A stretch of 46,088 nucleotides of DNA from CAMTWB01 sp037441775. Its GTDB lineage: Bacteria; Desulfobacterota; Syntrophia; Syntrophales; CAMTWB01. The DNA is taken from contig JBBIRO010000023.1 in NCBI GenBank assembly GCA_037441775.1, positions 1 to 46,088 of the forward strand, in the 5' to 3' direction. A program made the translations under genes and the position numbers. Below are positions 1-5,913 of this stretch, piece after piece (position 1 is the first letter of the stretch; every line of letters starts with the position of its first letter). The notes under the pieces were generated by a model. That model made no database searches and had not been told where the DNA came from. It saw only the letters and a program-made list of their open reading frames with translations.

Positions 1-47
1 GGATTCGCTGTCCAGATAAAATCGGAATCACTGTCCAGAAAAAATGG
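1..47. repeat. Two tandem 23-bp repeats, probable IS21-type element end
   Basis: Positions 1-23 and 24-46 are near-identical direct repeats sharing the core CTGTCCAGA followed by an A-rich stretch. Multiple short direct repeats at the termini are typical of IS21-family elements. The repeat block ends where the mazF-like reading frame loses its similarity, so this is read as the edge of an element extending left out of the window. No transposase is visible here, so the family is an inference. Confidence 0.4.
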
Positions 48-90
48 ATTGCACAATGAAGTCCCCCTTCTTAGGAATGTATGTTCTCAC
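28..90 (-). pseudogene. mazF: MazF-like toxin, truncated after about 14 codons
   Basis: Directly after the mazE stop codon (TAG at 91-93) a GTG codon at 88-90 opens a frame reading VRTYIPKKGDFIVQ. This is the usual N-terminus of MazF/PemK endoribonucleases (xxYIPxxGDIVW). Similarity stops at about position 47, where the tandem repeats of a probable IS begin, and the frame ends at TGA 28-30 after 20 codons. The remaining roughly 90 residues, including the catalytic parts of the fold, are absent. The toxin is therefore almost certainly dead, unless the rest lies beyond the element outside the window. Confidence 0.6.
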
Positions 91-339
91 CTACCAGACC
101 TCCTTGCCCACAGGCTGACCCCAACCGGTTTCTTCATTCTTGTAATTTTTGGGAATACGCGACACCAATTCTTGCAGGCTTCGTCGGCCGCGAACCCGTC
201 TGGCTGGTGCTATGACTATCAGGCCGTCCCGCACGGTAACGTCCACATCGTCGCCTACGGAGATATGCGCGTCTTCAAGCACCTGTTTTGCAAGGCGCAA
301 GCCCTGGCTGTTTCCCCACTTTTGGATCTTAGTCACCAT
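91..339 (-). CDS. mazE: MazE/AbrB-type antitoxin
   Basis: An 82-residue protein with the swapped-hairpin AbrB fold of MazE at its N-terminus (MVTKIQKWGNSQGLRLAKQ, then a VGDDVDVTV segment), followed by a short acidic/basic tail that in this family wraps the toxin. It would bind the promoter DNA and neutralise MazF. A good Shine-Dalgarno (AAGGAGG) precedes the ATG. The partner toxin frame starts immediately after the stop codon but is truncated, so this is an orphaned antitoxin. Its promoter carries two palindromes suited to autoregulation. Confidence 0.85.
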   Translation of the reverse strand: MVTKIQKWGNSQGLRLAKQVLEDAHISVGDDVDVTVRDGLIVIAPARRVRGRRSLQELVSRIPKNYKNEETGWGQPVGKEVW

Positions 340-352
340 ATGACACCTCCTT

Positions 353-394
353 ATTGGATATCCAATGTATATACATCAGGGAGGCGCATGTCAA
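353..394 (-). promoter_or_regulatory. mazE promoter with overlapping operator palindromes
   Basis: On the minus strand TTGACA (389-394) is followed after 17 bp by TATACA (366-371), a good sigma-70 promoter. Two perfect palindromes overlap it: ATGTATATACAT at 365-376, covering the -10 box, and ATTGGATATCCAAT at 353-366, just downstream. Antitoxins of the MazE/AbrB group autoregulate through such palindromes, so these are probable operators. The sequence elements are seen directly; the binding is inferred. Confidence 0.6.
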
Positions 395-646
395 GCCCTT
401 TTCACAGGGCCGAACGCGTAGCATCAACAGCGCGAGGCACGAGCGTCCGCTGCATGCTTTTATATGTGTTTTCAATGTAAGTTTTTAATACTTTTGCTAA
501 ATTTTCTGCTGACGTTCCTCGAAAGGTATGGAACCTTAATGGTGCAATGTTGTCCTGATTCTATAACTGTAGCTGGGTATATGTAGTATGATTTGGTGGG
601 GAGTATTTTACGGATGGTGGTTGTGCTCTCCTCATTACTGATGGCT
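395..646. other. Non-coding stretch of the island
   Basis: Between the mazE promoter and the 10-bp repeats I see no convincing gene on either strand. The available frames are short and do not resemble proteins. The stretch is more AT-rich than the neighbouring operons, as is common in island DNA. A long frame at 49-480 on the plus strand is only the shadow of mazE. Confidence 0.5.
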
Positions 647-687
647 TTTTAGACGGCTTTTAACGGCCTTAAACGGCTTTAGACGAC
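647..687. repeat. Four tandem 10-bp repeats of TTTAnACGGC type
   Basis: Units at about 647-657, 658-667, 668-677 and 678-687 read TTTTAGACGGC, TTTTAACGGC, CTTAAACGGC and TTTAGACGAC. The 10-bp period is one helical turn, so all units face the same side of the DNA. They lie about 40 bp from the tRNA-Glu fragment. This fits arm-type binding sites for an integrase or excisionase, but that role is an inference. Confidence 0.5.
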
Positions 688-729
688 CCCAAAAACTATT
701 AAATCAGAGGAAATACGCTCTTTATCGCC

Positions 730-773
730 CTTTCACGCCTGTAACCGGGGTTCGACTCCCCGTGGGGATGCCA
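730..773 (+). tRNA. 3' half of tRNA-Glu(UUC), probable attachment-site copy
   Basis: The sequence starts at a tRNA-Glu anticodon loop (CTTTCAC, anticodon TTC at 732-734). It continues with the 3' anticodon stem GCCTG, variable loop TAAC, a perfect T arm (CGGGG-TTCGACT-CCCCG, 746-762), the acceptor strand TGGGGAT, discriminator G and encoded CCA (771-773). No matching D arm or 5' acceptor strand lies upstream, and the bases before the loop do not pair with GCCTG. A copy beginning in the anticodon loop is what tyrosine-recombinase islands leave when they integrate in a tRNA gene. The intact tRNA-Glu should lie left of this window. Confidence 0.65.
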
Positions 774-782
774 AATATCATT

Positions 783-819
783 GGAAAAGGGGTTGCGATT
801 TTATCACAACCCCTTTTCC
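783..819. terminator. Long perfect stem-loop between tRNA remnant and hsp20 operon
   Basis: Thirteen base pairs (783-795 with 807-819, GGAAAAGGGGTTG and its complement) enclose an 11-nt AT-rich loop. The stem has A/T-rich ends on both sides, so it can act in either direction. It would end the minus-strand hsp20 operon, whose last gene stops at 849, and originally also transcription of tRNA-Glu. The U-tract is short, so termination efficiency is uncertain. Confidence 0.6.
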
Positions 820-848
820 CGTTTCATAACGGAAGTTTATGGCTTCAA

Positions 849-1352
849 TCAATCTGCCTTGATCGAGATCTTCTTGCCTTTGGCTTGTGACTCCTCTGTT
901 TTTTGCAGTGTGATGCTCAGGACGCCGTTTTTATACTGCGCCTGGACTTTCTTCTGGTCGATGCCGGCCGGCAGCGGAATGACGCGGTTGAAGGACCCGT
1001 AGCTCCTTTCCATGTGGTAATAGGTTTTGCCCTTCTCCTCCTCTTCCGCTTTTTTTTCACCCCGAATGGTCAGCGCGTCGTCGGTCAGCAGGACCTCGAT
1101 GTCCTTTTCATCCAGTCCGGGCAGTTCGGCCTTCACAACGATCTCTCTTTCGCTCTGTCTCACATCGATCGAGGGCAGGAAAAAACCGAACCGTCCTCCT
1201 GCGAGCTCTGAAGGCGCCGCGTCCCAGCCGTGCCAGAAATCATCGAAGATGCGATTCATTTCCCGCTGCAGCGTGAAGAACAAGGGTTCCTCTTCACGCC
1301 CCGCCGGCGCAGAGTCTCTCTTCCAGATTGAAGGTAAAAGATTTTTCATCAT
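849..1352 (-). CDS. Hsp20/alpha-crystallin small heat shock protein (third of operon)
   Basis: A 167-residue cytoplasmic chaperone that would hold unfolding proteins for refolding by ATP-dependent chaperones. The alpha-crystallin domain spans about residues 60-160 and includes the ELPGLDEKDIEVLL start, a DALTIRGEK strand, the ERSYGSFNR loop and the KNGVLSITL strand. The N-terminal arm (ca. 55 residues) is longer than in its two neighbours and carries the EMNRIFDDFW helix usual for class A bacterial sHSPs. It lies 22 nt after the preceding hsp20 gene and ends just before a strong stem-loop. Being the third paralogue in the row, it may co-assemble with the others. Confidence 0.93.
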   Translation of the reverse strand: MMKNLLPSIWKRDSAPAGREEEPLFFTLQREMNRIFDDFWHGWDAAPSELAGGRFGFFLPSIDVRQSEREIVVKAELPGLDEKDIEVLLTDDALTIRGEKKAEEEEKGKTYYHMERSYGSFNRVIPLPAGIDQKKVQAQYKNGVLSITLQKTEESQAKGKKISIKAD

Positions 1353-1374
1353 AATCTCATCCTCCCTTCGTGCG

Positions 1375-1779
1375 TTATTCCGCTTTGATGGCGATTTTTC
1401 GTGCCTTGACCTGCTCGGCCTTGTGGAGAATTACGCGCAGAACGCCGTTTTTGACCTTCGCTTCGATCCTGTTGCGATCCACTTCGTTGGAGATGGTGAA
1501 GGCGCGCTGGTAATCACCGGTATCATATTCCGCATAGGCGACACTGTAACCATTAAAGTTCAAAGGTTCCACAGAACCGCTGATTGTCAGCACATCTTTC
1601 TCCAGTGTAATGTCGACGGACTTCTCATCCACACCGGGCATGTTTGCAACCAGCACGATGGAATCCTTCGTTTCATAAATATCCACGCGCGGCACATAAA
1701 CCTTCGCGGTTCTGGTTCGCTCCGTTTCCACTTGGGCCTGTGCCGGCTGTTTTGTAAGATCTTTCTTTGCAGTAAGCAT
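1375..1779 (-). CDS. Hsp20/alpha-crystallin small heat shock protein (second of operon)
   Basis: A 134-residue sHSP with a short basic N-terminal arm and a complete alpha-crystallin domain (NMPGVDEKSVDITLEKDVL through KNGVLRVILHK). Between the central strands the usual ER-YG loop is replaced by a segment with AEYDTGDYQRAF, so the dimer loop is divergent. It overlaps neither neighbour (15 nt from the upstream gene, 22 nt from the downstream one) and has its own ribosome binding site (GGAGGG). The divergence suggests a different partner or client preference from its paralogues, but that is inference. Confidence 0.92.
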   Translation of the reverse strand: MLTAKKDLTKQPAQAQVETERTRTAKVYVPRVDIYETKDSIVLVANMPGVDEKSVDITLEKDVLTISGSVEPLNFNGYSVAYAEYDTGDYQRAFTISNEVDRNRIEAKVKNGVLRVILHKAEQVKARKIAIKAE

Positions 1780-1794
1780 CGTTTCCGCCCTCCT

Positions 1795-2238
1795 TTATTC
1801 AACCTTTATACTGATTTTCTTCGGCTTTTCAGCCTCAACCCGCGGCAGCGTAATCTGCAGGACACCCTTTTCATATTTCGCCTCTACCTTTGCGGCATCC
1901 ACGCGAAAAGGCAGTTGCAGCGTTCTTGCAAACCGTCCGTAAGCCCTCTCTTGGCGGTGATAGCTCTCACCCTCCTTGAGGTTCTCAAATTCACGGTTCC
2001 CGCTTAAAGTCAAACTGTCTCCAACAACGGAAATGTCGAGTTTTTCAGCATCGATCCCCGGCAATTCAGCCGTCACAATGGCGCCGTTTTCGCCTCTCCA
2101 GACGTTGACAGCCGGAAAATCGTGCGTGTAAATCTCAGTTGCGCCCGAAAAAAGTCTATTCATTTCTCTCTGCAGGCGCTGCACCTCCGTCATTGGATCC
2201 ACAATCCGTCCGAGTCTCCAAATCCCTGGTCCAAACAT
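1795..2238 (-). CDS. Hsp20/alpha-crystallin small heat shock protein (first of operon)
   Basis: A 147-residue sHSP, first gene of the three-gene operon. It begins with a typical REMNRLFSG helix, then the domain core ELPGIDAEKLDISVVGD, the QERAYGRFART loop and the YEKGVLQITLPR strand. It ends with the KKISIKVE tail, which carries an I-x-I/V anchor for oligomerisation. A strong Shine-Dalgarno (AAGGAGG) sits 8 nt before the ATG. It is expressed from the promoter at 2359-2386 through a leader of about 110 nt that contains a long inverted repeat. Confidence 0.93.
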   Translation of the reverse strand: MFGPGIWRLGRIVDPMTEVQRLQREMNRLFSGATEIYTHDFPAVNVWRGENGAIVTAELPGIDAEKLDISVVGDSLTLSGNREFENLKEGESYHRQERAYGRFARTLQLPFRVDAAKVEAKYEKGVLQITLPRVEAEKPKKISIKVE

Positions 2239-2277
2239 GATGCATACCTCCTTATCTTAATTTTTATTGTAATCCCC

Positions 2278-2343
2278 TGAAGTGAATACCTGGCGATTCC
2301 CATCGGGTAATTAGCATCTTACTCCGCGTTATCATTCACTTCA
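2278..2343. repeat. 10-bp inverted repeat in the hsp20 leader
   Basis: TGAAGTGAAT at 2278-2287 and its exact complement ATTCACTTCA at 2334-2343 flank 46 bp inside the predicted 5' leader of the hsp20 operon. It could form a long leader hairpin or be two half-sites of a DNA-binding regulator just downstream of the promoter. It does not match CIRCE, and it does not pair with the Shine-Dalgarno in an obvious way. Confidence 0.5.
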
Positions 2344-2358
2344 TTGGTATTTGCGCGT

Positions 2359-2386
2359 AATATAGTCACCATTATTTTATTGTCAA
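2359..2386 (-). promoter_or_regulatory. Sigma-70-type promoter of the hsp20 operon
   Basis: On the minus strand TTGACA (2381-2386) and TATATT (2359-2364) are separated by 16 bp, close to consensus. Transcription would start near 2352, giving a leader of about 110 nt before the first hsp20 ATG. The boxes do not resemble the RpoH consensus (CTTGAA / CCCCAT), so heat control, if any, would be by a repressor or through the leader RNA. Confidence 0.6.
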
Positions 2387-2491
2387 GTCAGGTGGCAATG
2401 CGCCTGAAGCGGAACGTGCGGGGGCAATTTTGAGGACAGAATTCCGTGGACAGTATACTTAATTATGCACATTTCCAGGAGATGGCGGTAG

Positions 2492-2750
2492 CATTTCCGG
2501 TGTGGCGCCAATAGGGTTATTGCGCCGGGGATACCTCACCAAATTACGCAGCGGGGAGACCGCCGTATGCAGGTTTTTTTCCGCGAGGGTGATTATCGCG
2601 AGTATATTTCCCTACTGACTGATTCTTGCCGGCGCCCGTTATGTTGAACTGAATCCGCTGCACGCCTACTTGGTGAAGAAGTTTTGGTTGTATAAATGGA
2701 GCAGCGCGGCCGCCCACAAAGAAGATTACAGGCAATTAAGTATTCTGTAA
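2492..2750 (+). pseudogene. Remnant of REP-associated (Y1/IS200-like) transposase
   Basis: Frame from about 2492 reads RVIAPGIPHQITQRGDRR then VFFREGDYREYISLL, the conserved N-terminus of REP-associated tyrosine transposases. The +1 frame from about 2633 continues with ARYVELNPLHAYLVKK and WSSAAAHKEDY, the conserved C-terminal part, and stops at TAA 2748-2750. The middle 60-80 residues, with the HUH motif and catalytic tyrosine, are deleted and the two parts are in different frames. It is therefore inactive. It lies between the hsp20 operon and mscS. Confidence 0.75.
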
Positions 2751-2861
2751 CCGGAATACATAAAAAGTTGTTTTTTCCATGGTCAAGGTGTAGGTTCGCT
2801 TATACCGGGAGAGCGCGGCTACTCCCGGTCCCCTACTTTCAGAACATAAGGAGGTGCCCTC

Positions 2862-3758
2862 ATGGATATTAAGACCTTTTTACACGGAACCCTTGAATGG
2901 TCCTTATCGAGCGGTCTTAGGATCCTTCTAATTATTCTCATGTGCTGGATAGCCTTGAAAGTCGCAAGAAGATTATCGGTTCACTTCGTCAATTTCATCG
3001 TGGGCAAATACGACGACATCGAATTTCAGAAAAGGGCCCAGACCCTCGCGGGCACTGTCAGATACGTGATGGTATTGAGTATATCGATCATTGCGACAAC
3101 CATGGCACTAAGGGAACTGGGCATTGAAATCGGCCCGATTTTGGCGGCAGCGGGCATTATGGGCCTGGCTGTCGGCTTTGGCGCCCAGAGTCTCGTCAAG
3201 GACGTAATCAGCGGCTTTTTAATTCTTTTGGACGACCAGATCAGGGTGGGAGATATCGTGGACATCGCCGGCAAGAGCGGCCAGGTGGAAAAGGTTAATC
3301 TCAGAGTCACGGTGCTGCGGGACATGGCGGGCAACGTCCATTATGTCCCGAACGGCACTATCAGCGTCGTCACCAATATGACCAAAGAGTTTTCACGTTA
3401 TGTATTCGATATCGGGGTCGCCTACCGGGAGGATGTAGACGAGGTGATCGAAGTCATCAAAGGCATCGACGAAGGACTCCGTAACGACCCGGAATTTAAA
3501 GACGACATCCTGGAACCCATTGAAATATTGGGATTGAATGAGTTTGCCAGCTCCGCCGTCATCATCCGGGCCCGGACCACAACATTGCCAATGAAGCAAT
3601 GGCGTATCGGCCGTGAGTTCAACCGTCGTCTCAAAAAGAAATTCGATGAGTTAAATATCGAAATTCCTTTCCCTCACGTGAAGCTTTACATGGGAAGCAA
3701 CAAACAAGGTGACCCGCCGCCGCTGAGATTCGTGAAAGAACCGGTTGAGAAGGCATAG
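2862..3758 (+). CDS. mscS: MscS-family mechanosensitive channel
   Basis: A 298-residue inner-membrane channel that opens under membrane tension to release solutes on hypo-osmotic shock. Three hydrophobic helices (about 15-38, 65-85 and 92-125) are followed by the pore-lining helix with the family signature GLAVGFGAQSLVKDVISGF. The cytoplasmic beta domain follows (DQIRVGDIVDI, then VPNGTI), then the alpha/beta domain ending at IPFPHVKLYM. Length is close to E. coli MscS (286 aa). The start is set by a strong GGAGG 8 nt upstream. It is a single gene convergent with the Gate-domain gene downstream. Confidence 0.93.
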   Translation: MDIKTFLHGTLEWSLSSGLRILLIILMCWIALKVARRLSVHFVNFIVGKYDDIEFQKRAQTLAGTVRYVMVLSISIIATTMALRELGIEIGPILAAAGIMGLAVGFGAQSLVKDVISGFLILLDDQIRVGDIVDIAGKSGQVEKVNLRVTVLRDMAGNVHYVPNGTISVVTNMTKEFSRYVFDIGVAYREDVDEVIEVIKGIDEGLRNDPEFKDDILEPIEILGLNEFASSAVIIRARTTTLPMKQWRIGREFNRRLKKKFDELNIEIPFPHVKLYMGSNKQGDPPPLRFVKEPVEKA

Positions 3759-3807
3759 CAGCAGGGAAAGGCACCCTCAGGATCCTCAATCCTTATGCTT
3801 CGGTATT

Positions 3808-4758
3808 TTATGCGATCTTATTTGCTCCCTTTCTTGCCTTTTTTACCCGCTGCCAGAGCTGGACAAGGCGGACCGCAAGGATTGCTGCCACAAGCCGGGG
3901 AAGATACACCCAAAAGGCGTTGATGCCCAGGGCCATAAAAAGAAGCGGATCCTCAACCACGGCATGATTGATGCCGATGGATAGGTGCAGGGCCTCCAGT
4001 TGTTCCTTGGTCAGGCCTCCCTCGTTGACCTCCTCCATAATGACCGCGGCCCCGTAAACGAGCCCGAACATCACTGCCGTCATCCAGATGAACCCGGTTT
4101 TCTTATCCAATCCCATCAGCCTGATCAGGGGGTTAAAAGGACGTATTGCCAGATGGATGAAACCGACCTTTTTCATCATTTCCAAGAGGGCCAAGCAAAT
4201 CATGATGATTATAAATATCTTGATGGCCAGATAAAAGGTCTCTGTCAGCCAATTTTCAAGCATGATCAAAAATGGCTTCTCAGGGGTCGTTATTGCGGCT
4301 GTCACATTCACCAATTCCTCTGGCGGCAGAAAAGGAGCTGCCGCCAGAACGGCCAATACTGCGGCCACCAGCCGGACCAGAGTTACCTTAAGACCGCCGA
4401 TACCGGTTTTGGCCTGGATGATCCCCTCTTGGATCAGGCTGTGGGCGATCAAAAGAAAAATGGCAATCAGGGTCATCTGGCTTACGGTAAAGGGCAGGAC
4501 CACCATGGCCGCCAATGCCCCGTAAATACCGAGAATAATGCCGATAATAAGCGGCAGAGCGGCAATCGGCGGCAAGGAGAGAAATTCCATCAGGGGGGCC
4601 AGGACAACGTTCAAGAGATCGATCACTCCGCTCCAGGACAGGATCATAGTGCCGAAGGAAATGGGTAGGATGAACTTCATCAGCCAGAGAAATCCGCGCC
4701 ATCCCTTTTCCAGTCCCTGTACCAAGCCTTCTTTTAGCTGTTTTTTTCTGTCTTCCAA
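3808..4758 (-). CDS. Nucleoside-recognition (Gate) domain membrane protein
   Basis: A 316-residue polytopic membrane protein with about eight hydrophobic segments. Two Gate-type repeats are visible: one near residues 30-130 (ISFGTMILSWSGVIDLL...) and one near 185-300, with GFIWMTAVMFGLVYGAAVIMEE and the conserved SIGINHAVVEDPLLF segment. This domain occurs in nucleoside transporters, FeoB and spore maturation proteins SpmA/SpmB. The substrate of stand-alone members is not established. The gene uses a TTG start at 4756-4758 with a weak GGA upstream. It is convergent with mscS and no operon partner is apparent. Confidence 0.75.
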   Translation of the reverse strand: MEDRKKQLKEGLVQGLEKGWRGFLWLMKFILPISFGTMILSWSGVIDLLNVVLAPLMEFLSLPPIAALPLIIGIILGIYGALAAMVVLPFTVSQMTLIAIFLLIAHSLIQEGIIQAKTGIGGLKVTLVRLVAAVLAVLAAAPFLPPEELVNVTAAITTPEKPFLIMLENWLTETFYLAIKIFIIIMICLALLEMMKKVGFIHLAIRPFNPLIRLMGLDKKTGFIWMTAVMFGLVYGAAVIMEEVNEGGLTKEQLEALHLSIGINHAVVEDPLLFMALGINAFWVYLPRLVAAILAVRLVQLWQRVKKARKGANKIA

Positions 4759-5010
4759 AATATCCAGTCCCTAAGCAAAATACCCGCAAGTGCGCGGGAA
4801 TGGGCTCTGTAGCATAGCCTTTTGCTCTGGTAAAGGAATAATGTCGTGGCAGTGCGATCAGGCTTTGAGGCGGGCGGCCTGTTCAGTTCGGCCGCCAATC
4901 GGGACAAGGCGGAGGGTGTTTTTTGATTTTGTTCGCGGAGTTATTGAGCTGCCGGATCACGAGGGTTTCCGGGTCCCGGGATACTGTTTCGACTGTTGAG
5001 GACCACTGGG
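4759..5010. other. Intergenic region with a 7-bp hairpin, no gene seen
   Basis: No convincing coding frame lies between the Gate-domain gene and the thioredoxin gene. A hairpin GGCGGCC (4873-4879) / GGCCGCC (4890-4896) with a 10-nt loop is present but has no U-tract. A 62-codon minus-strand frame (4883-5071) has no recognisable motif and covers the hairpins, so I do not call it. Confidence 0.5.
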
Positions 5011-5071
5011 CGGTGGCGGCGGCGATCCACCGGAGCATGGCGACCACCTGAGCCGCGCAGGTTGTCGCCAT
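5011..5071. repeat. Two adjacent GC-rich hairpins after the thioredoxin gene
   Basis: CGGTGG (5011-5016) pairs with CCACCG (5027-5032). Immediately beyond it ATGGCGAC-c-ACCTG (5037-5050) pairs with CAGGT-t-GTCGCCAT (5058-5071): 13 pairs with one mismatch and a 7-nt loop. The larger stem ends 3 bp from the trx stop codon. With no U-tract it looks more like a REP-type or mRNA-stabilising structure than a classic terminator. Confidence 0.5.
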
Positions 5072-5074
5072 TAC

Positions 5075-5632
5075 TTAATTCGTCTTTATAATCAGCATGA
5101 TCTGGCGCTCAATTTCTTCCTTGGGCCTGAACCCGACGATGCTGCTTACCAAGGCGCCGTCCTTAAAGAAAAGAATGGTGGGAATGCTCCTGATATTATA
5201 ATTGGCAGCGGTCATTTGATTTTCATCGACGTTGAGTTTGGCGATCTTGACCGCGCCCGCATACTGGACAGCCAGCTCATCTAAAGTGCGTGCGATATTC
5301 TGACAGGGCTGGCACCAGGGCGCCCAGCAATCCACCAGCACGGCCCCCCCGGCCAAAACCTCCCGCGAGAAACTCTGGTCGTCAACGGTAAGCACCTGTC
5401 CCGGTTCAGCCGTTATGACCAGCGGGGCGGCGCATTTGCCGCAAATTACTCTCTGCCGCAGCCGGTCTTCGGCAACACGATTTTTCGTTCCACAGGTCAG
5501 GCAGCGGATGATCATGTCATCAAGCGGGGCATGGCATTTACCGCAGACGGGCCGCTGTTCAAAACGGCCTCCGGGGAGGCGATTTTTGATTCCGCAGCTA
5601 AGGCAGCGGATAACTATTTTGTCTTGGTTCAT
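5075..5632 (-). CDS. Thioredoxin with duplicated N-terminal zinc ribbon
   Basis: A 185-residue cytoplasmic thiol-disulfide oxidoreductase of the TrxC (thioredoxin 2) type. Two successive zinc ribbons precede the thioredoxin fold: C10-x2-C13...C30-x2-C33 and C44-x2-C47...C64-x2-C67. They are clearly duplicates (IRCLSCGIKNR versus IRCLTCGTKNR). The thioredoxin domain (about 82-185) carries the active site W106-C107-Q-P-C110 in place of the common WCGPC, and the cis-proline segment RSIPTILFF. TrxC normally has one ribbon, so the duplication is unusual. It has its own consensus promoter (5724-5752). Confidence 0.9.
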   Translation of the reverse strand: MNQDKIVIRCLSCGIKNRLPGGRFEQRPVCGKCHAPLDDMIIRCLTCGTKNRVAEDRLRQRVICGKCAAPLVITAEPGQVLTVDDQSFSREVLAGGAVLVDCWAPWCQPCQNIARTLDELAVQYAGAVKIAKLNVDENQMTAANYNIRSIPTILFFKDGALVSSIVGFRPKEEIERQIMLIIKTN

Positions 5633-5723
5633 TTGAGGCTCCCGTCGGAGGACCGGGGGTAAAAAACACCGGCATCAACTTGTTATCCGGTGGATATTCA
5701 TATTAGTATTGAACTTGGATGTG

Positions 5724-5752
5724 AATATAGCAACGACAATATTAAATGTCAA
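5724..5752 (-). promoter_or_regulatory. Consensus sigma-70 promoter of the thioredoxin gene
   Basis: On the minus strand TTGACA (5747-5752), a 17-bp spacer and TATATT (5724-5729) form a near-perfect promoter. Transcription would start near 5717, leaving an 85-nt leader before the trx ATG at 5632. No operator-like palindrome is obvious. Confidence 0.7.
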
Positions 5753-5913
5753 ACTTTCGTTGTCTTGCGGGTTTCCGCCGTTGGATTCGTTTGATACGGT
5801 GGGCTAATTTATTTACGCAAGTGAAAAATTGCGTCGCCTGTGCTAGAAGAGATAAAAAAGCAGGACCAAAGATGGAACATTGTAGAGGCAGCAACTTACA
5901 AGGAGGATAAGAA

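Noticed and set aside
49..480. 143-codon plus-strand frame across mazE
   Set aside because: It is the antisense shadow of mazE and its promoter and has no recognisable domain.
1027..2007. 326-codon plus-strand frame over the hsp20 genes
   Set aside because: Antisense to two clear hsp20 genes; composition is Ser/Arg/Leu-rich and unlike a protein family.
3985..4668. 227-codon plus-strand frame over the Gate-domain gene
   Set aside because: Rich in Gln/Asp/His, the usual shadow of a hydrophobic membrane protein read on the other strand.
4883..5071. 62-codon minus-strand frame before trx
   Set aside because: No motif, and it spans two strong hairpins, so it is more likely non-coding.
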